A DNA stretch of 6,575 bases from Mxb001 sp044360385 (GTDB lineage: Bacteria > Actinomycetota > Actinomycetes > S36-B12). The position numbers and the translations under genes were made by a program. The stretch spans positions 1-6,575 of the forward strand of contig JBIKKK010000117.1 in the NCBI GenBank assembly GCA_044360385.1, read 5' to 3'. Under the pieces are notes generated by a model. The model was not told the origin of the DNA and ran no database searches. It saw only the letters and a program-made list of their open reading frames with translations. Position 1 is the first letter of the stretch; the number at the start of each line of letters is the position of its first letter. Below are positions 1 to 5,851 of this stretch, piece after piece.

Positions 1-126
1 CAGCTATGTGATGTGCGACAGCTATGTGATGTGCGACAGCTATGTGATGTGCGACAGCTATGTGATGTGCGACAGCTATGTGATGTGCGACAGCTATGTG
101 ATGTGCGACAGCTATGTGATGTGCGA
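1..126. repeat. Tandem array of seven perfect 18-bp repeats
   Basis: The unit cagctatgtgatgtgcga occurs seven times head to tail with no mismatch and no spacer. The array begins at base 1, so it may extend beyond the window. It lies just past the palindrome that follows the solute-binding protein gene. Because 18 is a multiple of three, two plus-strand frames stay open through it and give six-residue peptide repeats. No ribosome binding site or gene-like sequence supports translation, so I read it as a non-coding minisatellite (VNTR-like). The perfect identity of copies suggests recent expansion by slippage or recombination. The unit has no inner dyad long enough to be an obvious operator; its TGTGA half resembles only half of a CRP-type site. 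Function unknown. Confidence 0.97.
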
Positions 127-128
127 CG

Positions 129-164
129 CGCGAGGTGGGGGCAGGATCCTGCCCCCACCTCGCG
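129..164 (-). terminator. Perfect 36-bp palindrome, probable transcription terminator
   Basis: Two 18-base arms are exactly complementary around a central GGATCC (144-149), with no mismatch. As RNA this forms a very stable G+C-rich hairpin. It starts 10 bp past the stop codon of the solute-binding protein gene, where an intrinsic terminator is expected. There is no T-tract after it on the minus strand, as is common for hairpin terminators of high-GC actinobacteria. Being symmetrical, it could also stop transcription entering from the left. The 7-mer gcgacgc is present at both ends (123-129 and 162-168), overlapping the arms. That may be chance, or a trace of an inserted palindromic element. 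Confidence 0.7.
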
Positions 165-174
165 ACGCATGCAA

Positions 175-1884
175 TTACTGCGTGGCGTACATGATCGGGT
201 ACGGGAAGGACCCGTAGGCCGACCAGCTGAAGATCGGCCCCACCTTGGTGCCGGCGAGACGCTGGTCGCGGCCGAAGCGCGTGGGCACGACCCACATCTT
301 CTGCGCCGCTTCCTTGCTGAGCTCATGCCACATCGTGGCCTGCGTGTTGCGATCGAGCTCGACGGACGCCGCCGAGACCTTCTCGGCGAACGCCGGGTCG
401 TCCACGCGGGAGAGGTTCCAGCCCTGCACGAAGAGCGGCGGGATCACGGTGGAGGCGTTGGGCCAGTCCGGGCCCCAGCCGCCGGTCATGATCTCGTTGC
501 CGTTCTCAAAGACGACGCCGTAGTACTGGCCGCGCTCAATGGGATTCGGCTTGACCGTGATGCCCGCGCGGGCGAGGGACTCGACCCAGATGGCCGCGGC
601 CTTGTCGCTGTCCTCCGACTGCGCGTAGTCGAGCGTGATCTCGGTCGGGCAGTCCTTGCCCTCGGAGAGCAACTTCTTGGCGAACTCCGGGTCACCGGTG
701 CCGGGCACGGGCTGGCCGAGGAGGCCATCCCACAGGCCCGTGGGGGCGTAGTCGATGCCGATGTTGGGCTTGACGACACCGTCGGCGAACTCACCGGCGA
801 AGGTGCCACCGGCATTGAGGAGCAGTGCCTCTCGGTCGAGGGCGACGCCGATGGCCTGGCGGCACTTCTCATCCGGGATCTTCTCGACGTTGACAGCCGC
901 GTAGATCGAGTAGGGATCGAAAGCGTCGATGCGGCGCGACTCGTACTGCGGGTCCTCGAAGACGACCGGCAGCGACGCCGTCGTCAGCCCCTGGACCATC
1001 GAGAACTCGTCCTCGCCGGAGCTCTGGATGACGCGCTGGTCAGCCACCGACTCCTCGATGCCGAAGTTCACGACCCAGGAATCCGGGTAGGCCTTGCGGT
1101 ACGGATCGCTGTCGGCGCTCCAATTCTCGTTGCGGACCAGGACGAGCTTGCCGCCCTTGCCCTTGGAGTACTCGGAGATCTTGTACGGGCCGTTGGACAT
1201 CGGCTTATCGCCGTACTCCACGCCCGCGGCCATGTCGGCCGGGACCGCGCTGAAGCCCAGCGTCACCGCGTAGTTGAAGTCGGGGACCGGCTGGTTGAGG
1301 TTGAAGGTGATGGTGTTGCCATCGCACACGACAGCCTTGTCGAAGAGCTCCTGGCCGGTGCCATCCGCGGGACCGGCGTAGGCGGAGTTGCCTTCGTCGT
1401 CGGTCGGGATGTCGAGGTAACTCACCGCATACACGGGGCCGCCCTCGGTGAGACCGATGTCGAACTGGCGGGAGACGCCGTAGGCGACATCCGCGCACGT
1501 GACCGGATTGCCGTTCTCCCACGTCACGCCGTCGCGGATCGTGAACTGCCAGGTCTTGCCACCGTTGGTGGCGGTGCCCAGGTCGGTGGCCATGTCAGGG
1601 ACGAGGGTCGTCCCCTCCGCATCGCCGGGTGCGACCTGGTAGGCGGTCAGGGAGCGCTGGATCGTCGCACCGAGGAAGGCGAGATCCTCACCCGTGTAGA
1701 CGACCTGCGGATCGAGCGACAGGATCTGCTCGGCCGGAGACAGGATCGTCAGCGTGCCGCCCGGCTGGCCTTCCCCCGCGGGAGCAGACGAACTGCCCCC
1801 ATCAGATGACCCGCCGCTACATGCGGCGAGGATCAGCGCACCCGCCGCGATACCGATCGCGAGGGTCGCCTTGGACTTCACCAT
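175..1884 (-). CDS. ABC transporter family-5 solute-binding lipoprotein (oligopeptide/dipeptide-type)
   Basis: The 569-residue product is a lipoprotein that would capture substrate outside the membrane for an ABC importer. A basic start (MVKSK), a hydrophobic stretch at about 6-20 and the lipobox LAAC (Cys22 the lipidated residue) are followed by a Ser/Gly linker to about 43. The SBP_bac_5 fold follows: GGTLTIL at 42-48, LDPQ at 57-60, the motif FTIRDGVTWENGNPVTCADVAYG at 114-136 (shown only as the family signature), and SNGPYKI further on. Length is normal. Cysteines beyond Cys22, including Cys130, could form disulfides. The ATG at 1884 is chosen because it gives the signal peptide and has an AAGGAGG site at 1889-1895; the frame stays open upstream but reads out of frame through the permease gene. 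Peptides are the family's usual ligands, but ligand is not predictable here. It could be an LpqW-like protein with a cell-envelope role, given its place near typA. Confidence 0.95.
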   Translation of the reverse strand: MVKSKATLAIGIAAGALILAACSGGSSDGGSSSAPAGEGQPGGTLTILSPAEQILSLDPQVVYTGEDLAFLGATIQRSLTAYQVAPGDAEGTTLVPDMATDLGTATNGGKTWQFTIRDGVTWENGNPVTCADVAYGVSRQFDIGLTEGGPVYAVSYLDIPTDDEGNSAYAGPADGTGQELFDKAVVCDGNTITFNLNQPVPDFNYAVTLGFSAVPADMAAGVEYGDKPMSNGPYKISEYSKGKGGKLVLVRNENWSADSDPYRKAYPDSWVVNFGIEESVADQRVIQSSGEDEFSMVQGLTTASLPVVFEDPQYESRRIDAFDPYSIYAAVNVEKIPDEKCRQAIGVALDREALLLNAGGTFAGEFADGVVKPNIGIDYAPTGLWDGLLGQPVPGTGDPEFAKKLLSEGKDCPTEITLDYAQSEDSDKAAAIWVESLARAGITVKPNPIERGQYYGVVFENGNEIMTGGWGPDWPNASTVIPPLFVQGWNLSRVDDPAFAEKVSAASVELDRNTQATMWHELSKEAAQKMWVVPTRFGRDQRLAGTKVGPIFSWSAYGSFPYPIMYATQ

Positions 1885-1981
1885 ATTTCCTCCTTCAGTG
1901 CACCGCGGGTCACGGACGTGACCTTCCTCCCACGGCCCGCGAACGGGTCGATCGGTGTCGGACGGGAGACCATGGGCGCCC
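1885..1981 (-). promoter_or_regulatory. Structured leader between permease and binding-protein genes
   Basis: This 97-bp gap separates the permease stop from the lipoprotein start. It holds a strong ribosome binding site (AAGGAGG, 1889-1895, 4 nt from the ATG). It also has an inverted repeat at 1908-1923, GGTCACG-2 nt-CGTGACC, that can act as a DNA operator or fold as a 6-bp RNA stem with a 4-nt loop. A smaller stem, CCCG-TTCG-CGGG, lies at 1936-1947. A second Shine-Dalgarno-like run, GGAGGAAGG (1922-1930), lies 8 nt before a GTG that opens an 11-codon ORF (1913-1878) overlapping the lipoprotein start. I see no convincing -35/-10 promoter. The region may raise lipoprotein output relative to permease by processing, an internal promoter or coupling; this is inference. 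Confidence 0.4.
1908..1923. promoter_or_regulatory. 16-bp inverted repeat upstream of the binding-protein gene (candidate operator or hairpin)
   Basis: The arms GGTCACG and CGTGACC are perfectly complementary with a 2-bp centre. The dyad ends 23 bp before the ATG of the solute-binding protein. Such a dyad fits a dimeric repressor site. In RNA it would partly pair the upstream GGAGGAAGG run and the GTG of a short leader ORF. No known regulator consensus is recognised. Confidence 0.35.
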
Positions 1982-2953
1982 TCACTTGGCCGCCTTGGGA
2001 TCGAGGGCATCGCGCACCGAGTCGCCCGCCAGATTGAAGGCGACGACGACGATGACGAGCAGGGTGCCGGGGATGAAGAGGTAGCTCGGCACAAGCTGGA
2101 AGAACTGCACGCTCTCGGAGAGCATCGCGCCGAAGGAGGGCTCGGGCGGGAGTACGCCGACACCGAGGAAGGAGAGAACCGCCTCGGTGGCGATATAGAC
2201 CGGCAGCAGCAGCGTGGCGTAGACGAGGATCGGCGCCCACAGGTTGGGCAGGATCTCGCGGAAGAGGATGCGCGGGGTGCTCGCGCCCATGGCAATGGCC
2301 GCCTCGACGAATTCGCGCTCGCGCAGGCTGAGCACCTCGCCGCGCACGATGCGCGCGAGATAGGGCCAGCCGAAGATCCCCAGCACGAGGATGAGGTAGG
2401 TGATCCGGGACGCATTGCCCTCGGGGATCCCCATGGCGGTGAGTCGCTGGGTCATCGCGCCTGAGAGCGCGAGCACGATGAGCAGGAAGGGGAAGGCGAG
2501 GATGAGATCCATGAAGCGCCCGATGGCCGCGTCGGTGAAGCCTCGCGCATAACCCGAGATCACTCCGAAGAGCGTGCCGAGGATGACCACGAGGACCGTC
2601 GCGGTGAAGGCAATGAGGAGCGAGATGCGCAGGCCGTAGAGCAGGCGGGCGAGGATGTCGCGCCCCGTGCCCCATTCGACACCGAGCGGGTGCTCGAGGC
2701 TGGCTCCACCCCAGGGGCCGTTGGGCTTGCCGCCGGAGGTCGAGATCGCGGTCTTGTCGGTGGCGTAGGGATCAAGTCCGAGCCAGCCGGTGATGAGCGG
2801 TGCGAAGAGCGCCACCAGCAAGATGATGAGCAGGATGATTGCTGAAGCGATGAAGGTCTTGTCGCGGCGCAGACGCCCCCACGCGATCTGCGTGAGTGAG
2901 CGCCCCTTGACCTCCTCGGGGGAGGTCGTCGCCTCCTCGACCGTCGCCGTCAC
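1982..2953 (-). CDS. ABC transporter permease, DppC/OppC type
   Basis: The 323-residue inner-membrane protein would form one half of the channel of a peptide/nickel-type ABC importer. An OppC N-terminal segment with the first helix (about 34-52) is followed by a periplasmic loop containing HPLGVEWGTGRDILAR. The BPD_transp_1 domain follows, with helices at about 110-135, 146-165, 183-200, 239-265 and 291-310. The cytoplasmic EAA loop that contacts the ATPase is intact at 217-237 (EAAIAMGAS...REILPN). Two further family signatures are SFLGVGVLPPEPSFGAML at 261-278 and the C-terminal NLAGDSVRDALDPK. The GTG start at 2953 is the only start before an in-frame stop upstream, and purine-rich GGGAAGGGCAGG precedes it. 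It lies 97 bp upstream of the binding-protein gene. DppC proteins normally pair with a DppB partner, and none is in the window. The substrate is unknown. Confidence 0.95.
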   Translation of the reverse strand: MTATVEEATTSPEEVKGRSLTQIAWGRLRRDKTFIASAIILLIILLVALFAPLITGWLGLDPYATDKTAISTSGGKPNGPWGGASLEHPLGVEWGTGRDILARLLYGLRISLLIAFTATVLVVILGTLFGVISGYARGFTDAAIGRFMDLILAFPFLLIVLALSGAMTQRLTAMGIPEGNASRITYLILVLGIFGWPYLARIVRGEVLSLREREFVEAAIAMGASTPRILFREILPNLWAPILVYATLLLPVYIATEAVLSFLGVGVLPPEPSFGAMLSESVQFFQLVPSYLFIPGTLLVIVVVAFNLAGDSVRDALDPKAAK

Positions 2954-3102
2954 CGCACCGCCTGCCCTTCCCGTTCATCGGCGGGTCATGCGCCGTCCGG
3001 GCAGACAGTACGCCGGTAGGACACGGGAGCGGACCTGATCCGACGCGAAGGCGCGAATGTGACCTGATCGCGACCTCCCGTGAGGAGGACGCCGCGTGAA
3101 TG

Positions 3103-3132
3103 CGGGACCAAGACCCCCGGGACCAAGACCCC
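3103..3132. repeat. Two exact 15-bp tandem repeats after typA
   Basis: cgggaccaagacccc is present twice in direct succession (3103-3117 and 3118-3132). The GGG and CCC ends of each copy can pair to make weak stems. It lies 33 bp beyond the typA stop codon. Its role is unknown; it may be a slippage duplication inside the typA 3' region. Confidence 0.85.
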
Positions 3133-3145
3133 TAGGGGACGCCCC
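3129..3145 (-). terminator. Overlapping G/C stems downstream of typA, possible weak terminator
   Basis: CCCCTAGGGG (3129-3138) is a perfect palindrome. Its GGGG arm can instead pair with CCCC at 3142-3145 across a 3-nt loop. The two pairings exclude each other. They lie about 20-35 bp after the typA stop on the minus strand. Stems are short and no T-run follows, so termination would be weak or partial. Confidence 0.25.
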
Positions 3146-3147
3146 CC

Positions 3148-3156
3148 TGTGGATAA
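3148..3156 (-). promoter_or_regulatory. DnaA-box-like 9-mer (TTATCCACA)
   Basis: The minus strand reads TTATCCACA, identical to the strong E. coli DnaA box; actinobacterial boxes more often read TTGTCCACA. It lies 8 bp beyond the typA stop. Only one box was noticed and nothing else looks like an origin, so it is a binding-site candidate at most and may be chance. Confidence 0.25.
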
Positions 3157-3164
3157 GGGCTACC

Positions 3165-5036
3165 TCAGCCGCGGGACGAGCTCTTGGACCGGCTCTTGGC
3201 CCGGTCGGTGGCCGCGAGCTGGACCTTGCGGATCCGCACGGCGGTGGGGGTCACCTCGACACACTCATCCTCGCGGCAGAACTCCAGCGCCTGCTCCAGG
3301 GAGAGCTGCTTGTGCGGGATGAGCGGTACGAGAACGTCGCCCGAGGACTGGCGCATGTTGGTGAGCTTCTTCTCCTTGGTCGGATTGACGTCGAGGTCAT
3401 CCGAGCGGGAGTTCTCCCCGACGATCATGCCCTCGTAGACGTCGGTGCCGGGTCCGACGAACATCGTCCCGCGCTCCTGGAGATTGGCCAGGGCGAAGCC
3501 CGTCGTCGGGCCGGTGCGATCGGCGACCAGCGAGCCGGTGGGCCGAGTGCGCAACTCGCCATGCCACGGCTCGTAGCGGTCGAAAACGTGATGCAGGAGT
3601 CCGGTGCCGCGCGTCTCGGTGAGGAACTCGGTGCGGAAGCCGATGAGTCCTCGCGCCGGCACGATGTATTCCATGCGTACCCATCCGGTGCCGTGATTGA
3701 CCATCTGCTCCATGCGGCCCTTGCGCAGTGCCATGAGCTGCGTGACGACACCGAGGTAGTCCTCGGGGATGTCGACGGAGAGGCGCTCCATCGGCTCCTG
3801 GAGCTTGCCGTCGATCGTGCGGGTGACGACCTGGGGCTTGCCCACGGTGAGTTCGAAGCCCTCGCGCTTCATGAGCTCGACGAGGATGGCGAGTTGGAGC
3901 TCACCGCGACCCTGCACCTCCCAGGTATCGGGGCGCTCGGTGGGCAGCACGCGGATCGAGACGTTGCCGATGAGCTCTTGGTCGAGGCGGGTCTTGACCA
4001 TGTTGGCGGTGAGCTTGGTCCCACCGCTGCGCCCGGCCAGCGGCGAGGTGTTGATGCCGATGGTCATGGAGATCGAGGGCTCGTCGACCGTGATGACCGG
4101 CAGGGCGATGGGGTTGTCCGGGTCGGCGAGGGTGTCGCCGATGGTGATGTCAGCCATGCCCGCGACAGCGATGATGTCTCCCGGTCCGGCGCTGTCGACC
4201 GGCACGCGGTCGAGCGCCTCGGTCATGAGCAGCTCAACGACCTTCGCGCGCTCGACAGAGCCATCGGACTTCATCCACGCGACCTGCTGGCCCTTGCGGA
4301 TCGTGCCCTGGTGCACGCGGCACAGCGCGAGGCGACCGAGGTAGGGCGAAGCGTCGAGGTTGGTGACATGCGCCTGCAGCGGCGCGTCCTCGTCGTACGA
4401 CGGTGCGGGGATCGCGTCGATGAGCGTTGCGAAGAGAGCCTCGAGATTCTCCTCCGCGGGCATGCCACCATCGGCGGTCCGCTCGAGTGACGCGCGGCCG
4501 GCCTTCGCCGAGCAGTAGACGATCGGAAAATCGATCTGGTCCTCGGTGGCGTCAAGATCGAGGAAGAGTTCGTAGGCCTCGTCGACCACCTCGGCGATAC
4601 GCGCGTCGGGGCGATCCACCTTGTTGATGACGAGGACGACGGGCAGCTTCTTGGCGAGCGCCTTGCGCAGCACGAAGCGCGTCTGGGGCAGCGGGCCCTC
4701 GGAGGCGTCGACGAGCAGGACGACCCCGTCGACCATCTCCAGGCCGCGCTCCACCTCACCACCGAAGTCGGCGTGGCCGGGGGTGTCGATGATGTTGAAG
4801 GTCACGCCGCCCTCGGGAGCGGACGGGCCGGCGTACTTCACCGAGGTGTTCTTCGCGAGGATTGTGATGCCCTTCTCGCGCTCGAGATCCATCGAATCCA
4901 TGACGCGATCGTCGACGTCCTGGTTGGCGCGGAAGGCCCCGGACTGCCAGAGCATGGCGTCGACGAGGGTGGTCTTGCCGTGGTCGACGTGGGCGACGAT
5001 GGCGACATTGCGAAGGTCCGAGCGGGTGGCAGTCAC
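3165..5036 (-). CDS. typA: Translational GTPase TypA/BipA
   Basis: The 623-residue product is a ribosome-associated GTPase of the EF-G-like superfamily, linked to ribosome assembly and stress or cold adaptation. GTPase motifs are clear: G1 AHVDHGKTT at 15-23, G2 GITI at 56-59, G3 DTPGH at 84-88, G4 NKVD at 138-141 and a G5-like SAKAG after IVYC. The catalytic-type His88 is present. Beta-barrel and EF-G III/V-like domains follow. The BipA-specific C-terminal domain contains RGLIGFRTEFLTETRGTG, the SRSDDLDVNPTKEKKLTNMR region and VEVTPTAVRIRK. Against E. coli BipA (607 residues) there is a small insertion at about 69-77 and a basic Ser/Lys/Arg-rich tail. The GTG at 5036 is chosen because MTATRSDLRNVAIVAHVDHGK matches family N-termini; its Shine-Dalgarno is weak. 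It starts 9 bp after the mutT stop, suggesting cotranscription and coupling. Confidence 0.98.
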   Translation of the reverse strand: MTATRSDLRNVAIVAHVDHGKTTLVDAMLWQSGAFRANQDVDDRVMDSMDLEREKGITILAKNTSVKYAGPSAPEGGVTFNIIDTPGHADFGGEVERGLEMVDGVVLLVDASEGPLPQTRFVLRKALAKKLPVVLVINKVDRPDARIAEVVDEAYELFLDLDATEDQIDFPIVYCSAKAGRASLERTADGGMPAEENLEALFATLIDAIPAPSYDEDAPLQAHVTNLDASPYLGRLALCRVHQGTIRKGQQVAWMKSDGSVERAKVVELLMTEALDRVPVDSAGPGDIIAVAGMADITIGDTLADPDNPIALPVITVDEPSISMTIGINTSPLAGRSGGTKLTANMVKTRLDQELIGNVSIRVLPTERPDTWEVQGRGELQLAILVELMKREGFELTVGKPQVVTRTIDGKLQEPMERLSVDIPEDYLGVVTQLMALRKGRMEQMVNHGTGWVRMEYIVPARGLIGFRTEFLTETRGTGLLHHVFDRYEPWHGELRTRPTGSLVADRTGPTTGFALANLQERGTMFVGPGTDVYEGMIVGENSRSDDLDVNPTKEKKLTNMRQSSGDVLVPLIPHKQLSLEQALEFCREDECVEVTPTAVRIRKVQLAATDRAKSRSKSSSRG

Positions 5037-5045
5037 CCCGAGACC

Positions 5046-5429
5046 CTACGCGGTGGCCTCACGGAGGCTGCGCACCGCGTCCACGTCCGAGGGCAGCCAG
5101 TCGATCTCGTCGAATTCACTCGGCGTCACCCATCGGATCTCGTCGTGCTGCTCCAGGGGCGCGGGCTCGCCGGCGATGAGCGTCGCGGCGTAGAGATGGA
5201 GCACCATCCCCTCCCGCAGCGGCCACTCCCCCGGCACACGCTCGCCGATAGCGATCTCCACGCCGAGCTCCTCGCGGATCTCGCGGATGAGCGCCTGCTC
5301 CTCGGTCTCGCCCGGCTCGACCTTGCCTCCGGGCATCTCCCATCGACCTGCGACGTCTTCCGGCCGGGTACGCCGCGCCACGAGGTAGCGGCCATCGCGC
5401 TCGATGGCTGCCGCGACAACGACGGTCAC
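5046..5429 (-). CDS. mutT: MutT-family Nudix hydrolase (MutT2-like dNTP pyrophosphohydrolase)
   Basis: The 127-residue cytosolic enzyme would hydrolyse a nucleoside triphosphate to the monophosphate and pyrophosphate, cleaning oxidised or modified dNTPs from the pool. The Nudix box GX5EX7REUXEEXGU is perfect at 35-57 (G35, E41, R49-E50, E53-E54, G56); the glutamates bind the metal. VAGRWEMPGGK before it and IRWVTPSEFDEIDWLPSD after it resemble M. tuberculosis MutT2, which acts on dCTP, 5-methyl-dCTP and 8-oxo-dGTP, and also E. coli NudG. The exact substrate cannot be told from sequence. The GTG start overlaps the stop of the ACT gene by four bases (GTGA) and lacks its own Shine-Dalgarno, so translation is probably coupled. 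A later start would remove the first beta strand (VVVAAAIERDGRYLVARR). It is followed after 9 bp by typA. Confidence 0.93.
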   Translation of the reverse strand: MTVVVAAAIERDGRYLVARRTRPEDVAGRWEMPGGKVEPGETEEQALIREIREELGVEIAIGERVPGEWPLREGMVLHLYAATLIAGEPAPLEQHDEIRWVTPSEFDEIDWLPSDVDAVRSLREATA

Positions 5430-5809
5430 GTGACGTCGATGGAGATGCCGACCGCCCGCCAGGCGATCTCGGCGGCCACGCCCGCGTCGGCGCGCACGAG
5501 GATGTAGTCGGTGTCGTATGTCGAGATGCCGAGGATGCCGATGCCCGCCTCGGCGAGCGGCGCCGTGAGGGCGGCCATGATGCCGGTGGCGGAGAAGTCG
5601 ATAGCGCCGGGGACGCGATAGGCGAGCCAGGGCCCGACCTTGCTGTCGCTCGCGATGTGGATGTCGTTGCCGGTGATGATGCTCAGCTCATCATGTGACC
5701 GACCGATACTGACGAAGGGCGCGTCCCACGCTTCCGCGGGGATGTCGGCGTCGGGGGCGAGGCGGTGGGCGGCGTACTCGCCGGGGACCCGCTGCAGGGT
5801 GATGGCCAT
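5426..5809 (-). CDS. ACT-domain protein (ACT_7 / CASTOR-like family)
   Basis: The 127-residue protein has the C-terminal signature of small bacterial ACT proteins: VPGAIDFSATGIMAALTAP at 66-84, then AEAGIGILGISTYDTDYILV at 86-105. ACT domains usually bind amino acids and regulate a partner, so a ligand-sensing role is likely. The target is unknown and no catalytic domain is present. The N-terminal half (FVSIGRSHDELSIIT at 32-46) fits the first ACT-like subdomain of this family. The ATG at 5809 has no clear Shine-Dalgarno. A TAGGCT lies exactly 6 bp before it, suggesting a leaderless mRNA. It is the first gene of the ACT-mutT-typA unit, with a 4-bp overlap onto mutT. Confidence 0.88.
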   Translation of the reverse strand: MAITLQRVPGEYAAHRLAPDADIPAEAWDAPFVSIGRSHDELSIITGNDIHIASDSKVGPWLAYRVPGAIDFSATGIMAALTAPLAEAGIGILGISTYDTDYILVRADAGVAAEIAWRAVGISIDVT

Positions 5810-5815
5810 GGCAGG

Positions 5816-5821
5816 AGCCTA
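5816..5821 (-). promoter_or_regulatory. Candidate -10 element TAGGCT for leaderless ACT-mutT-typA transcript
   Basis: TAGGCT fits the actinobacterial TAnnnT -10 pattern and ends 6 bp before the ATG at 5809. Transcription would therefore begin at or next to the A of the start codon. The lack of a Shine-Dalgarno before this ATG agrees. No good -35 is seen; candidates would overlap the ribosome binding site of the divergent gene. Confidence 0.4.
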
Positions 5822-5840
5822 CGGTGGGTGCAGTGCGAAG

Positions 5841-5846
5841 AAGGAG
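5841..5846 (+). promoter_or_regulatory. Ribosome binding site fixing the start of the membrane protein gene
   Basis: AAGGAG lies 5 nt before the ATG at 5852. The same frame has an earlier ATG at 5765, but that start would overlap the ACT gene and add 29 residues of unlike composition, so 5852 is preferred. Confidence 0.8.
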
Positions 5847-5851
5847 TTCAC

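Larger units (their letters stand above)
2954..3164. other. 211-bp gap between typA and the permease gene
   Basis: No gene is visible here. It holds a 15-bp tandem duplication, two alternative short G/C hairpins and a DnaA-box-like 9-mer near the typA end. Nearer the permease is a 9-bp direct repeat GACCTGATC at 3032-3040 and 3061-3069 (29-bp period, about three helical turns). A TACTGT (minus strand, 3005-3010) matches TAnnnT but has no good -35 partner, so a promoter for the permease here is only possible. The gap is long enough for typA termination and a separate transporter promoter. Confidence 0.4.

Noticed and set aside
1..126. CRISPR array
   Set aside because: Repeats are 18 bp and directly adjacent with no unique spacers, and no cas gene is present.
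1..126. CRP/GlxR-type operator cluster
   Set aside because: Each unit has TGTGA but lacks the matching TCACA half at the right spacing.
13..1809. A 598-codon plus-strand open frame running from the repeat array across the binding-protein gene
   Set aside because: It is antisense to the lipoprotein gene; the product is Arg/Asp/Val-rich low-complexity with no domain, and GC-rich codons commonly leave the opposite strand open.
1885..2415. N-terminal extension of the binding-protein frame by 177 codons
   Set aside because: The extension reads through the permease gene out of frame, is Ser/Arg/Pro-rich noise, and would bury the lipoprotein signal peptide, which has its own AAGGAGG at the ATG at 1884.
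1878..2675. A 265-codon minus-strand frame inside the permease gene
   Set aside because: It is His/Arg/Pro-rich and out of frame with a clear permease. Only its last 11 codons, which lie outside the permease, were kept as a possible leader ORF.
3096..4490. A 464-codon plus-strand open frame opposite typA
   Set aside because: It is a shadow of typA with no recognisable family and no ribosome binding site; the typA frame is unambiguous.
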